Positions 6,083 to 12,979 are shown, counted from the stretch's first letter. The stretch: DNA of 12,979 nt from Syntrophaceae bacterium (GCA_014874425.1 JACWAG010000408.1:1-12979), one strand, 5' to 3'. The notes: generated by a model not told the origin, from the sequence alone. A program made the numbers and translations.

Positions 6083-7246
6083 CTACTCAAAAGCCGCCTC
6101 ATATATCGTTTGAGCTTCTTGAGGCCCCAGGAACCTGGGGTTGTTTTCGACGGGTCTAGTCACCTTGAGGGCTCCTTCAATCAGCATCGGAATATCTGCT
6201 TCAGGTATGCCCAAGTCATACAGACTTTCAGGGACACCAATATCAATAGCCAGAGTTTTTACCGCATCTACCGCTGCTTGAGCCGCCCACCTTGGCGAAA
6301 GTCCTTCGATGGATTCTCCCATGTTTCTGGCAATCAGCGCCAAAGACCGTTCGGCCGCAGGCAAGTTAAATTCCATAACGTGTGGTATCAAGACAGCATT
6401 GGCAAGTCCATGGGGTATTCGATAGTTGCCGCCAAGTGGATAAGCCAGAGCGTGAGCAGCTCCTACGCCCGCGTCGGCGAGCGCCAAGCCACCGAAGAGA
6501 CTTCCGAGAAGCATTTTCTCTCGTGCGTCAATATCCGAACCATTGTAAACGGCGCTTCGGAGACTTTCGGATATTAACCTGACCGATGTTAGACTAAGCG
6601 CCTCCGTGAAAACAGTGGCGGATCGGCTCGTCACAGACTCAATCGCGTGGGTAAGCGCATCCATCCCGGTGAACGCAGTTACCTGCGGCGGTAGTGACAA
6701 AGTGAGTTCAGGGTCAAGCAACGCGGCGTCGGGAAAAAGAAATGGGCTGTTGATTCCACCTTTAATCTTTGTCATCCTATGCGTAAAGACAGCGGTAAAT
6801 GTTACTTCCGCCCCTGTGCCCGCAGTAGTGGGTATCATAATGGTAGGTGTGGTCGCTTTAGTCACCTTGTTCAAGCCAACATAATCTGCAGCCTGGCCCC
6901 CGTTTGTTATGAGCGTAGCCGCTGCTTTGGCTGTGTCCATAGCGGAACCGCCTCCGATACCGATGACTAGATCCGCTCGCATTTCCCTGCCGACTGTCGC
7001 CGCATCATCGGCATTATCCAGATATGGTTCTGGTTCAACCTTTAATGAGGTTTCAACATGAATGCCCGCTTTCCCGAGCGAAGTCATCGCAGCTTCTATG
7101 ATTCCATGTCGCTCAAGTTCGGGGTCAGCCACCAGGAGACATTTATGGGCGCCAAGCTCCCCAGCTATTTCGCCCAAATTCGAAATAGCTCCACGACCTG
7201 AAAAAATTTTAGTCTTTAAATGAAAAGTCTTTAAATTTGTTAACAT
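6083..7246 (-). CDS. kdnB: Iron-containing (group III) alcohol dehydrogenase, probable Kdo C8 dehydrogenase
   Basis: The 387-residue product is a complete iron-type alcohol dehydrogenase. The N-terminal nucleotide-binding half has GIGGGSAMDTAKA at 96-108 and IPTTAGTGAEVT at 138-149. The C-terminal helical half carries the four metal ligands D196 and H200 (GMDALTHAIES), H265 and H279 (AHALAYPLGG then IPHG). It is first in the run followed by kdnA and kdsB, so the likely job is oxidising the C8 hydroxyl of Kdo to an aldehyde. The Shewanella KdnB was reported to use metal and O2 rather than NAD(P); this protein looks like a conventional NAD-dependent family member, so the symbol rests mostly on context. 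The frame extends 66 codons further upstream, but that part is low-quality sequence overlapping ffh; GGAG 5 bases before the chosen ATG fixes the start. An ordinary alcohol dehydrogenase is the alternative. Confidence 0.75.
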   Translation of the reverse strand: MLTNLKTFHLKTKIFSGRGAISNLGEIAGELGAHKCLLVADPELERHGIIEAAMTSLGKAGIHVETSLKVEPEPYLDNADDAATVGREMRADLVIGIGGGSAMDTAKAAATLITNGGQAADYVGLNKVTKATTPTIMIPTTAGTGAEVTFTAVFTHRMTKIKGGINSPFLFPDAALLDPELTLSLPPQVTAFTGMDALTHAIESVTSRSATVFTEALSLTSVRLISESLRSAVYNGSDIDAREKMLLGSLFGGLALADAGVGAAHALAYPLGGNYRIPHGLANAVLIPHVMEFNLPAAERSLALIARNMGESIEGLSPRWAAQAAVDAVKTLAIDIGVPESLYDLGIPEADIPMLIEGALKVTRPVENNPRFLGPQEAQTIYEAAFE

Positions 7247-7402
7247 TTGAACTCCAAACTTTATAGGAGAATCTAGTCGTGACGTTGACAATGCTATAAC
7301 AAAAAAGGCCCACCCGATCAAGGAAAGAAAATCCTTACATTTTGGACGGCGCTGTGGTAAAAAAAATATTTTCGGGAAATTTGGATTTTGGAGGCATGAA
7401 TC
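7247..7402. other. Divergent intergenic region between the Kdo8N-type cluster and ffh
   Basis: These 156 bases separate two outward-facing genes and must carry promoters for both, unless ffh is read from elsewhere. They are AT-rich with A-runs at 7301-7306 and about 7352-7360. No strongly matching -35/-10 pair was found on either strand. TTGACA (plus strand, 7285-7290) has no good -10 at the right distance. TATAAA on the minus strand lies so close to the dehydrogenase ribosome-binding site that it is an unlikely -10. GGAGG at 7390-7394 is the ffh ribosome-binding site. Confidence 0.55.
7252..7255 (-). promoter_or_regulatory. Shine-Dalgarno sequence deciding the dehydrogenase start
   Basis: GGAG on the minus strand lies 5 bases before the ATG at 7246-7244. 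It supports this start over the far upstream ATG at 7444, which would place 66 extra codons across the intergenic region and into the beginning of ffh. Confidence 0.75.
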
Positions 7403-8938
7403 GTGCTTGAGATACTGTCTCGTGGTTTCCGAGACGCCCGACATTACTTACAGGGAATGAGAACGCTCAACGAGGAGAATCTCGGTGAGGCCCTCAAGAT
7501 CGTCCGCATGTCCCTTCTGGAAGCTGATGTCGAATTCCAGGTGACTCGCTCTTTTCTGGACAAGGTCAAAGAGCAGGCCATTGGAGAAATAGTCCAGGTA
7601 AAGGTCAAACACAAAGATAAAAAGCTCAAGATTGCCCCGGGAGACCATTTTATAAGACTGTGCCAGGATGAACTTATCCGTCTCATGGGGCCGGCCGATG
7701 TTTCCCTGAATTTTCGATCTAAACCCGTCAGTTCAATCATGTTGGTTGGGCTTCAAGGGTCAGGAAAGACCACAACAGCCGCTAAGATAGCTAAATATCT
7801 GATGAAGTCCGGTAAGCGGCCTATGCTTGTAGCAGCCGACGTTTATCGTCCCGCCGCTGTTGAACAACTTAAGAAACTAGGCAAAGACCTTAACATTCCT
7901 GTTCATTCAAATGGGTCCACCAATCCGCCAGAAATATGTAAAGCCGCCCTGTCTCATGCGCTGGAATTTGGATGCGATGTCACTATATTCGACACCGCCG
8001 GTCGTCTGACCGTCGACTCAAACTTGATGGATGAACTGCATCAGATCGAAAAGCTCACATCTCCAGACAATGTGCTCTTGGTCTGTGACGCAATGATTGG
8101 TCAAGAGTCGGTAAATGTTGCAAAGGCGTTTAATGAGAGTATCACCCTTACCGGTTTTATCCTGACGAAACTTGACGGTGACGCCCGGGGTGGCGCCGCC
8201 ATATCCGTAAAAGAAGCGACAGGGGTTCCTATAAAATTCCTGGGTATGGGCGAAGGTCTTGACCGGTTGGAGGAATTCAGACCTGAAGGGTTGGCCTCGC
8301 GTATTCTGGGATTAGGTGATGTCGTAGGATTAGTTAAAGATTTTGAAGAAGTTGTCGATGAAAAGAAAGCTGAAGAAGACGCTATGCGCATGCTTCAGGG
8401 CAACTTCACACTTAACGATTTTCTGTCTCAAATTCGCACGATCAAGAAAATGGGTCCGTTAAAGGACGTTGTTGAAAAGCTCCCGTTCTTCCAGGGAGGG
8501 CTTCCCGCCCAAGCAAACTTTGACGATTACGAACTCGTCAAGATCGAATCCATGATTAACTCAATGACTCCTGGTGAACGACAAGCTCCAGATCTCATTA
8601 ATGATAGTCGTATTAAGAGGATATCAATAGGCTCCGGACGCAAGGAGAACGAAGTTCGTGACTTGTTGATGAAATTTAAGGATATGCGCGACCTCATGAG
8701 CGCAATGGGAGGCGGCAAACTCCGTGGTCGCTGGAAAAGAATGAAGGGCCTCAAGCGTATGTTTAGCGGCGGTCTCGGAAATCTCATGGGAGGTGATGCG
8801 CCGGCTGTCCCAACTCCGGACAACCCCTTTGGTCTCCCGGAAGTCAAGCAGGGACAGCAAACTTCCAAGAAAAACGTCGAAAAGCAACGCAAGAAAAATA
8901 AGGAAGCCAAAAAGGCGAGGAAAAAATCCCGGCGATAA
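7403..8938 (+). CDS. ffh: Signal recognition particle protein Ffh (SRP54 GTPase)
   Basis: The 511-residue GTPase binds SRP RNA and signal sequences of nascent inner-membrane proteins and docks with FtsY. The N domain has the ALxxVRMSLLEADV helix (30-43). The G domain carries GLQGSGKT (116-123), DVYRP (146-150), DTAGR (197-201) and TKLDGDARGGAA (255-266). The M domain begins near 328 with a Met-containing GNFTLNDFLSQI segment. It contains the RNA-binding SRIKRISIGSG at 402-412 and Met-rich helices (423-455). The protein is longer than E. coli Ffh (453 residues) because of a Gly/Pro linker and a Lys/Arg-rich tail at 489-511. The start is GTG with GGAGG 8 bases upstream; an ATG 7 bases earlier opens only a 4-codon frame. 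No rpsP follows, although these genes are often neighbours. Confidence 0.97.
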   Translation: MLEILSRGFRDARHYLQGMRTLNEENLGEALKIVRMSLLEADVEFQVTRSFLDKVKEQAIGEIVQVKVKHKDKKLKIAPGDHFIRLCQDELIRLMGPADVSLNFRSKPVSSIMLVGLQGSGKTTTAAKIAKYLMKSGKRPMLVAADVYRPAAVEQLKKLGKDLNIPVHSNGSTNPPEICKAALSHALEFGCDVTIFDTAGRLTVDSNLMDELHQIEKLTSPDNVLLVCDAMIGQESVNVAKAFNESITLTGFILTKLDGDARGGAAISVKEATGVPIKFLGMGEGLDRLEEFRPEGLASRILGLGDVVGLVKDFEEVVDEKKAEEDAMRMLQGNFTLNDFLSQIRTIKKMGPLKDVVEKLPFFQGGLPAQANFDDYELVKIESMINSMTPGERQAPDLINDSRIKRISIGSGRKENEVRDLLMKFKDMRDLMSAMGGGKLRGRWKRMKGLKRMFSGGLGNLMGGDAPAVPTPDNPFGLPEVKQGQQTSKKNVEKQRKKNKEAKKARKKSRR

Positions 8939-9064
8939 ACGCTTGCTATGTTGTGACTTAAAAAGGCGATCTTCAAACGTTTGTGATCATACTGGGAAGT
9001 TTAAATGGGCTCGGTGTAATGTTTGAATGCGGTCCCATGTTTCGAACCGACTTTATATTTAGAT

Positions 9065-9069
9065 GGAGG
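9065..9069 (+). promoter_or_regulatory. Shine-Dalgarno sequence choosing the second ATG of the membrane-protein gene
   Basis: GGAGG is 5 bases before the ATG at 9075-9077. It overlaps the first codons that would be used from the upstream ATG at 9063, so the later start is preferred. Confidence 0.7.
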
Positions 9070-9074
9070 AGAAG

Positions 9075-9494
9075 ATGCTCTGGAAATTAATTGGAATGAT
9101 CATTCTTGGGATAATCAGCGGTGGTTTAAGCTACTACAAAAAGAACATTTTTGTGAACATTTTCGATGACATTCTCGGAAGAGAGGAAGACTCTGACGCA
9201 GTTAGCAGGATCGGCAGAGGATTTTTTTACGGCTTCTTTTTCCCGCTGTATTTTTTCCTGTTGTTGGCCGGTCTTGCCGCTCTGGTTTCCTTCCTCATTT
9301 CAGCCGGTATAATTGCGGCCATTGTTTTTGCGCTGGTGTGGATCACCGAAAAGGTCCTCCCTCAAAAATGGATAGGTGAAGTTTGTCTTTCCTTGTTTAA
9401 AAAGATTGGACTTAAAGGCGCCGAACCGACTACCCAACCTAGCTGTACTGTTCAGTCGGATATTTATCCCCCTTTGGACAAGTGTAATAAATAG
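9075..9494 (+). CDS. Unrecognised small integral membrane protein
   Basis: The 139-residue protein has one hydrophobic segment at about 2-20 and a longer aromatic and aliphatic stretch at about 50-90 that can hold two helices, giving a likely three-helix topology. Between them is a charged loop with acidic GREEDSD (35-41). The tail (about 95-139) is soluble and contains three cysteines (C104, C124, C137). I do not recognise the family. It starts 136 bases after ffh on the same strand; the gap (8939-9074) shows no terminator, so read-through from ffh is possible. A strong inverted repeat 47 bases after the stop closes the unit. Start chosen at the ATG with a GGAGG 5 bases upstream rather than the ATG 12 bases earlier. 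Confidence 0.75.
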   Translation: MLWKLIGMIILGIISGGLSYYKKNIFVNIFDDILGREEDSDAVSRIGRGFFYGFFFPLYFFLLLAGLAALVSFLISAGIIAAIVFALVWITEKVLPQKWIGEVCLSLFKKIGLKGAEPTTQPSCTVQSDIYPPLDKCNK

Positions 9495-9541
9495 AACGTT
9501 TATCCAAGGCTAAACAGAAATAGGCATTAGCAATTCGAACA

Positions 9542-9588
9542 AACAGAACATAAGAAGGCGCTCAAGCAGCGCCTTCTTATGTTCTGTT
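9542..9588. terminator. Perfect 21-bp inverted repeat, probable strong bidirectional transcription terminator
   Basis: Arms at 9542-9562 and 9568-9588 are exact reverse complements and enclose a 5-base loop (CAAGC). The inner stem is GC-rich (AAGGCGCT with AGCGCCTT), while the outer arms are A-rich on the left and T-rich on the right, giving interrupted U-rich 3' ends in both directions. It sits 47 bases after the membrane-protein stop and before the lipoprotein gene, a natural terminator position. The stem is longer than a typical intrinsic terminator, and there is no uninterrupted U-tract directly after the GC core. Confidence 0.65.
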
Positions 9589-9644
9589 CATCCAATCCCG
9601 TGCGAATTATTTGCTCTGTGTTATCAACGGCATTCTTTCCGTGT

Positions 9645-9673
9645 TTGTTGCCTTTTGTGCAGAAAAATATTAC
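9645..9673 (+). promoter_or_regulatory. Weak candidate promoter for the lipoprotein gene
   Basis: TTGTTG (9645-9650) and TATTAC (9668-9673) are spaced by 17 bases. Matches to consensus are three and four of six. A start near 9680 would agree with translation beginning at 9708 or 9738 and would place the promoter after the large terminator-like repeat. Confidence 0.28.
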
Positions 9674-9737
9674 CAATAGGCTGCGGTTAACGGAAAATCC
9701 AGCGGACATGTTTGGTTCGGAGCGTACAACTGACCTG

Positions 9738-10568
9738 ATGCTCCCAAAAGTATTTTTCAAAGCTTGTTGTATCAGACCCACATCTAGGTCTTTGACCTTT
9801 TTTACGGTTGTGATGTTAGTTCTGTCGGCCATAATCCTGGCAGGTTGCGTCCCAACATTGTTTCGGAGCGCCAAGACAACTGATGAAACCACAAAACCGA
9901 AGAAACAGGAATCAACCCTAATAAAACCGCGACTCTCCCAACAGCCTGCCGAACCTGAACAGTCTCCATCCAACAACAAACAAAATGAAGTCAGGTCAGA
10001 TGATAAATCCACCAGCAAGAGTCATGACGAATCAAACTCCCTTGATGTTTCCACTGCTGGCCGAAACGAATCATTGACAAACTCCAAGTCTGAAAGTTTG
10101 AACAACAAAGAAAAGGCGCCAAGGCGACTGATTGGTGTTGAAAAAGGAAAAGTCCCTCCTGAGTCCGAGCAAATTAAGGGTGACAAACCGAGTGACGTAA
10201 AAACTGTAGCGCCAGATGACGCGGATTGGATGCTGTCGGACGAAAGAAAGCCCAAATTCAAGAAACACGACCATTCCAAATATGTAAAGCGTATAAAAAC
10301 ACTTGCAATGGAAGCCCTCAACAAAGAGTTTGACCCGTTTTACGCTACGCTCTGCAGTGATTCGACCACCGATGAATGGTCTCTCACCATATATTTCAAG
10401 AAGGCTGACAGTTTCCGATACAAGTCTTTAATATGGGACCCCATTGATGATAAATGGGAACAGCAATATGAATCGGGGAATAAGCCTCTTGCTGGATGGA
10501 AAAAGCATGTGAGCTTCGTATCCGCGGACAAGCGATGCAACCAGTTAAAGGGTGGTGATCGCAACTAA
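9738..10568 (+). CDS. Predicted lipoprotein with low-complexity linker, unknown function
   Basis: From the chosen ATG the product is 276 residues. Basic residues and a hydrophobic helix (about 19-36) end in the lipobox LAGC with the lipidated Cys at 37. Residues about 42-172 are a polar linker rich in K, S, E, N, P and Q with no globular character. The last about 90 residues (from DHSKYVKRI near 180) look folded, with aromatic-rich strands such as EWSLTIYFKK and KSLIWDPIDDKWEQQYESG. I do not recognise the domain. The start is uncertain: 9708 is possible, and the far upstream ATG at 9579 lies inside the inverted repeat and is unlikely. None has an ideal ribosome-binding site. The gene lies 126 bases before the six-cysteine protein gene on the same strand. 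Confidence 0.7.
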   Translation: MLPKVFFKACCIRPTSRSLTFFTVVMLVLSAIILAGCVPTLFRSAKTTDETTKPKKQESTLIKPRLSQQPAEPEQSPSNNKQNEVRSDDKSTSKSHDESNSLDVSTAGRNESLTNSKSESLNNKEKAPRRLIGVEKGKVPPESEQIKGDKPSDVKTVAPDDADWMLSDERKPKFKKHDHSKYVKRIKTLAMEALNKEFDPFYATLCSDSTTDEWSLTIYFKKADSFRYKSLIWDPIDDKWEQQYESGNKPLAGWKKHVSFVSADKRCNQLKGGDRN

Positions 10569-10694
10569 TCATGCCACAAAGCTTGAGAATTTTCTTGATT
10601 TTAGTAAACTAAGAGAGAAGTTTTGTAACAAAGTTGATATGTCATAAGAATAGTCCGATTTTGACACACTTTATTGGGTCCATGGAGATGAGAA

Positions 10695-11288
10695 ATGATC
10701 AACAAGCCGTCGGCGTATAAACTGGGATTTTCTTTAAGATTGGCGCCATTAACTCGAATGAGCTTCGTGATCGGATTGTTTTTGTTAACGGCTGGCGTAA
10801 ATGATTCAAGATGTCAGGCGCTTTTCCAGCAAACTCGCGAACAGTGTGACGAATGTTGCAAGAAGTCGGGTTACGACGACTATTACCTTGAACAATGCAA
10901 GCTAAAGTGTTTTAGGAATCACGATTACTGCATGGGACCCAAAGGAACTCACGCTGAACCACCTTCGCCCGCCAAGAAACCGGAAGCTCCTGTTCAAAAC
11001 AGTCGACCACCGCGTGAGCGGCCCGTTGAACAATCGGAGCCTCAGCCACAGCAGCAAGTTCAAAAACCGCAGTTCGTGTGGCCCAATCCGCTCAACCTGA
11101 TACCTGGCCGTGAAGGTGAAGCCGCTGCCCATATTCTGGCGTTAAACGGAATTCCACCTCAACATCCAAACTATGCTCGAGCGCTAGGAGCTATACAAGG
11201 TATTCTCACAAATTTCGCACGAAACAACCCGTCCGGAGGCGCATTACCTACAGCTCAATTACAGCAGATAATATCGCAGCTTAGGTAA
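10695..11288 (+). CDS. Secreted six-cysteine protein with proline-rich linker, unknown function
   Basis: The 197-residue product has a basic N-terminus, a hydrophobic helix at about 22-34 and a likely signal-peptidase site after CQA (residue 42). The mature part begins with a compact cysteine module: C51, C54, C55, C68, C72 and C79 (pattern C-x2-CC-x12-C-x3-C-x6-C). A proline/glutamine-rich linker (about 85-128) leads to a small helical domain (about 139-197). No CxxCH haem site is present, and I do not recognise the family; the cysteines could form three disulfides or hold a metal. The ATG has GGAG 7 bases upstream. The stop is only 2 bases before the multihaem cytochrome start, so the two are almost certainly co-transcribed and probably act together in the periplasm. 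Confidence 0.8.
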   Translation: MINKPSAYKLGFSLRLAPLTRMSFVIGLFLLTAGVNDSRCQALFQQTREQCDECCKKSGYDDYYLEQCKLKCFRNHDYCMGPKGTHAEPPSPAKKPEAPVQNSRPPRERPVEQSEPQPQQQVQKPQFVWPNPLNLIPGREGEAAAHILALNGIPPQHPNYARALGAIQGILTNFARNNPSGGALPTAQLQQIISQLR

Positions 11289-11290
11289 AA

Positions 11291-12979
11291 ATGCTCAGGG
11301 TCCTTGTTGAAGAGAGAACCGAACCTGAATCGGTTCGGGTTTTGATAGGCATAATCCTGATAATCGCCTCTCTTCTCGGTTCCGGTCCGGTCATGGCGAC
11401 AGAGTTCCAACTGTCCCCACCTTTGACCGGGGTAAATTGTGCTCCTCCTAACCATTTGTACCCGGATTGGTGGGGAGAACCACCGAAAACATGGATTAAA
11501 TCGCGCTGCAATGGCGCAGGATCATGTGTGAAGTGCCATCCCAACAATGCGGAAATGGACCAACTCCATGCGCTCCCGTGCTCCACATGCCACAAGGGGA
11601 ATACTCAAGTAGCCGATAAGGACCTTGCTCATGTGGGACTGATTCCAGATCCCGGGGACCTGGATCATGTCGATCAGACATGCGGAAAGTGTCACCCAGA
11701 ACACGCTCACAACGTTAAAATCTCCAGAATGGCCCTTGTGCCAAAGCTGATAAACCACACCAGGTACGCCTTCGGAGCGCAAGACACAGCAGGGCCTGTG
11801 TTTGGTGTCAGAGGGCTTTCGGGGCTTAAGGAAATCCCCGCTCCAAAGTTAGAGAATTTGTTCCCCGGTGATCCGGCTAAGACGCCAACACAGGACATAC
11901 ATACTCCAACGGACATGAAACCTGTTTTCGGGGACTTGGGGGATGATCTCTTGCGAAGATCCTGTCTACGGTGTCACTTGTATACAAAAGGTTCCGCACG
12001 TGCTGGAGAACACAGGGGTAAGGGATGCTCAGCGTGTCATACACCATATTCAAACTCCGACTCAAAAAAGCCCTATGCCCATGTCATTTCAAAATCATTA
12101 GGTGTTACCCCTTGCTTGAAATGTCACAATTCGAACCATATTGGATGCGACTACGTCGGGCTCTTCGAGAAAGACTTCAACCGAGGTTTTCGTAGTCCAA
12201 TTATTGCTGGCGCCCAAGCGCCCACCATCTACGGATCGGAACAACACCGTCTCCGGTCGGACGCGCATTTCAGAGCTGGTATGATTTGTTCCGATTGCCA
12301 CACATCAGCACAGATTCATGGGACTGGGCTGGTATTCAATTCGGATATCACACCATCACTATCTTGTGAGAGTTGTCACGTTAACTTCAGCCATCCGCTT
12401 ATTTTCAAAAACGCCAATGGAGAAGCTGTATTAAAACGAAGGCCGGATATAAAAGTTCCTGCGCTGCGTCTCGACATAATACCACACAGTATCGACCAAC
12501 ATCGAAAATCGTTGACTTGCGTAGCCTGCCATGCCGCCTGGTCGTTTCAGGACTACGGGTTTCATCTTATGTTGGATGAGAGGGCTGATTACTGGATGTG
12601 GTCGATAAATTCGGCTCAGAATGACCCTCAGATTCAGGATCTCTTGCGAAAATTCGTAGGGGATTATGCGGAACTGATCCCTCCGAGAGATGGAATCAAG
12701 GCCCCAATGCATGAAAAGGATTGGAACCCTCCCAAGACAAGAGATTGGCTGAATGGACAATCCATGCCTGGCGCATGGTTTAGGGGTTTTACAATTAGAA
12801 GGTGGTCAAGTCCACCTCTTGGTCTAAACGCTTCAGGCAAAGTCACGGTAATGAGGCCCATGCGTCAGTATGTAGTGTCATGGGTCAAAGCCGATGGTAC
12901 GGTAGTATTGGACAGTGTTATACCTACGACCGGTTCATGCAAGCCCGCTCTTGTCATGGACCCTTACTCTCCTCACACC
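11291..12979 (+). CDS. Multihaem c-type cytochrome, at least nine haems (3' end beyond window)
   Basis: An uninterrupted frame of 563 codons runs to the last base, so the protein is C-terminally incomplete here. Residues 17-31 are a hydrophobic signal helix with probable cleavage after VMA (36), so the mature protein is exported. Nine CxxCH haem-attachment motifs begin at C79, C97, C131, C225, C246, C275, C333, C359 and C410. Further histidines, such as those in 136-140, 364-370 and 399-404, can serve as distal ligands. After the last haem, 150 residues include an aromatic segment near 434-437 and a beta-like stretch at 518-546. Extra cysteines sit at 50, 73, 286 and 550. The family is not recognised. 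Such proteins carry electrons in the periplasm or to the outer membrane of anaerobes. It follows the six-cysteine gene by 2 bases; a short AGG precedes the ATG. Confidence 0.9.
   Translation, partial: MLRVLVEERTEPESVRVLIGIILIIASLLGSGPVMATEFQLSPPLTGVNCAPPNHLYPDWWGEPPKTWIKSRCNGAGSCVKCHPNNAEMDQLHALPCSTCHKGNTQVADKDLAHVGLIPDPGDLDHVDQTCGKCHPEHAHNVKISRMALVPKLINHTRYAFGAQDTAGPVFGVRGLSGLKEIPAPKLENLFPGDPAKTPTQDIHTPTDMKPVFGDLGDDLLRRSCLRCHLYTKGSARAGEHRGKGCSACHTPYSNSDSKKPYAHVISKSLGVTPCLKCHNSNHIGCDYVGLFEKDFNRGFRSPIIAGAQAPTIYGSEQHRLRSDAHFRAGMICSDCHTSAQIHGTGLVFNSDITPSLSCESCHVNFSHPLIFKNANGEAVLKRRPDIKVPALRLDIIPHSIDQHRKSLTCVACHAAWSFQDYGFHLMLDERADYWMWSINSAQNDPQIQDLLRKFVGDYAELIPPRDGIKAPMHEKDWNPPKTRDWLNGQSMPGAWFRGFTIRRWSSPPLGLNASGKVTVMRPMRQYVVSWVKADGTVVLDSVIPTTGSCKPALVMDPYSPHT

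Noticed and set aside
7247..7444. 66-codon N-terminal extension of the iron-type dehydrogenase
   Set aside because: It would overlap the start of ffh on the other strand and has no resemblance to the family. A GGAG 5 bases before the ATG at 7246 and family-like sequence from that point fix the shorter start.
8101..8976. Minus-strand frames of 87-149 codons opposite ffh
   Set aside because: Compositionally odd (Ser, Arg and Leu rich) and fully explained by the strong Ffh coding sequence on the plus strand.
8939..9074. Possible RNA gene or terminator after ffh
   Set aside because: Only scattered short repeats (for example CAAACGTTTG near 8974-8983) are visible, with no stable hairpin plus U-run and no tRNA or SRP RNA features.
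9579..9737. Upstream start for the lipoprotein at 9579
   Set aside because: That ATG lies within the right arm of the 21-bp inverted repeat and would put about 89 residues before the lipidated cysteine, far too long for a lipoprotein signal.
10661..10689. TTGACA at 10661-10666 as a promoter for the six-cysteine protein gene
   Set aside because: The -10 position would fall on the ribosome-binding site and has no match to the consensus.
11255..12861. Many minus-strand frames of 61-109 codons opposite the right end
   Set aside because: They are antisense shadows of the cytochrome, which has nine haem motifs and one continuous frame on the plus strand. None shows a domain.

Overview
The window looks like chromosomal DNA of a Gram-negative bacterium, most likely an anaerobic member of the Desulfobacterota (former Deltaproteobacteria). 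That placement is an inference. It rests on the LPS-sugar genes, several lipoproteins, a periplasmic c-type cytochrome with at least nine haem sites, moderate GC content, and frequent GTG/TTG starts behind good Shine-Dalgarno sequences. No rRNA, tRNA, CRISPR array, transposase or phage gene was seen.

Left block (about 285-3811, all on the minus strand). In transcription order it holds infA (IF-1, GTG start), a PhnP-like metallo-beta-lactamase-fold hydrolase, a small carboxymuconolactone-decarboxylase-family protein (GTG start), an M48 metalloprotease lipoprotein (TTG start) and thpR (2H RNA cyclic phosphodiesterase). Gaps range from 28 to about 250 bases, so this is probably several transcription units; only the M48 gene and thpR look tightly paired. 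A possible 29-residue membrane peptide runs convergently into thpR at the left edge.

Centre (3957-7246, minus strand). Three consecutive genes encode an iron-type alcohol dehydrogenase, a DegT-family PLP aminotransferase that strongly resembles KdnA, and a CMP-Kdo synthetase. Enzyme content and order match the Shewanella route that turns Kdo into 8-amino-3,8-dideoxy-manno-octulosonate (Kdo8N): oxidation at C8, transamination, then activation with CMP. This is the most notable system in the window. The dehydrogenase has an intact NAD-binding glycine motif and all four metal ligands, so an oxygen-independent variant of the pathway is plausible. The cluster diverges from ffh across a 156-base intergenic region.

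Right block (7403-12979, plus strand). It holds ffh (SRP GTPase), an unrecognised three-helix membrane protein, a perfect 21-bp inverted repeat, a lipoprotein of unknown function, a secreted six-cysteine protein, and a multihaem cytochrome c that is still open at the window's right edge. The six-cysteine gene and the cytochrome gene are only 2 bases apart and are probably co-translated. Together with the lipoprotein they may form an uncharacterised periplasmic redox module.
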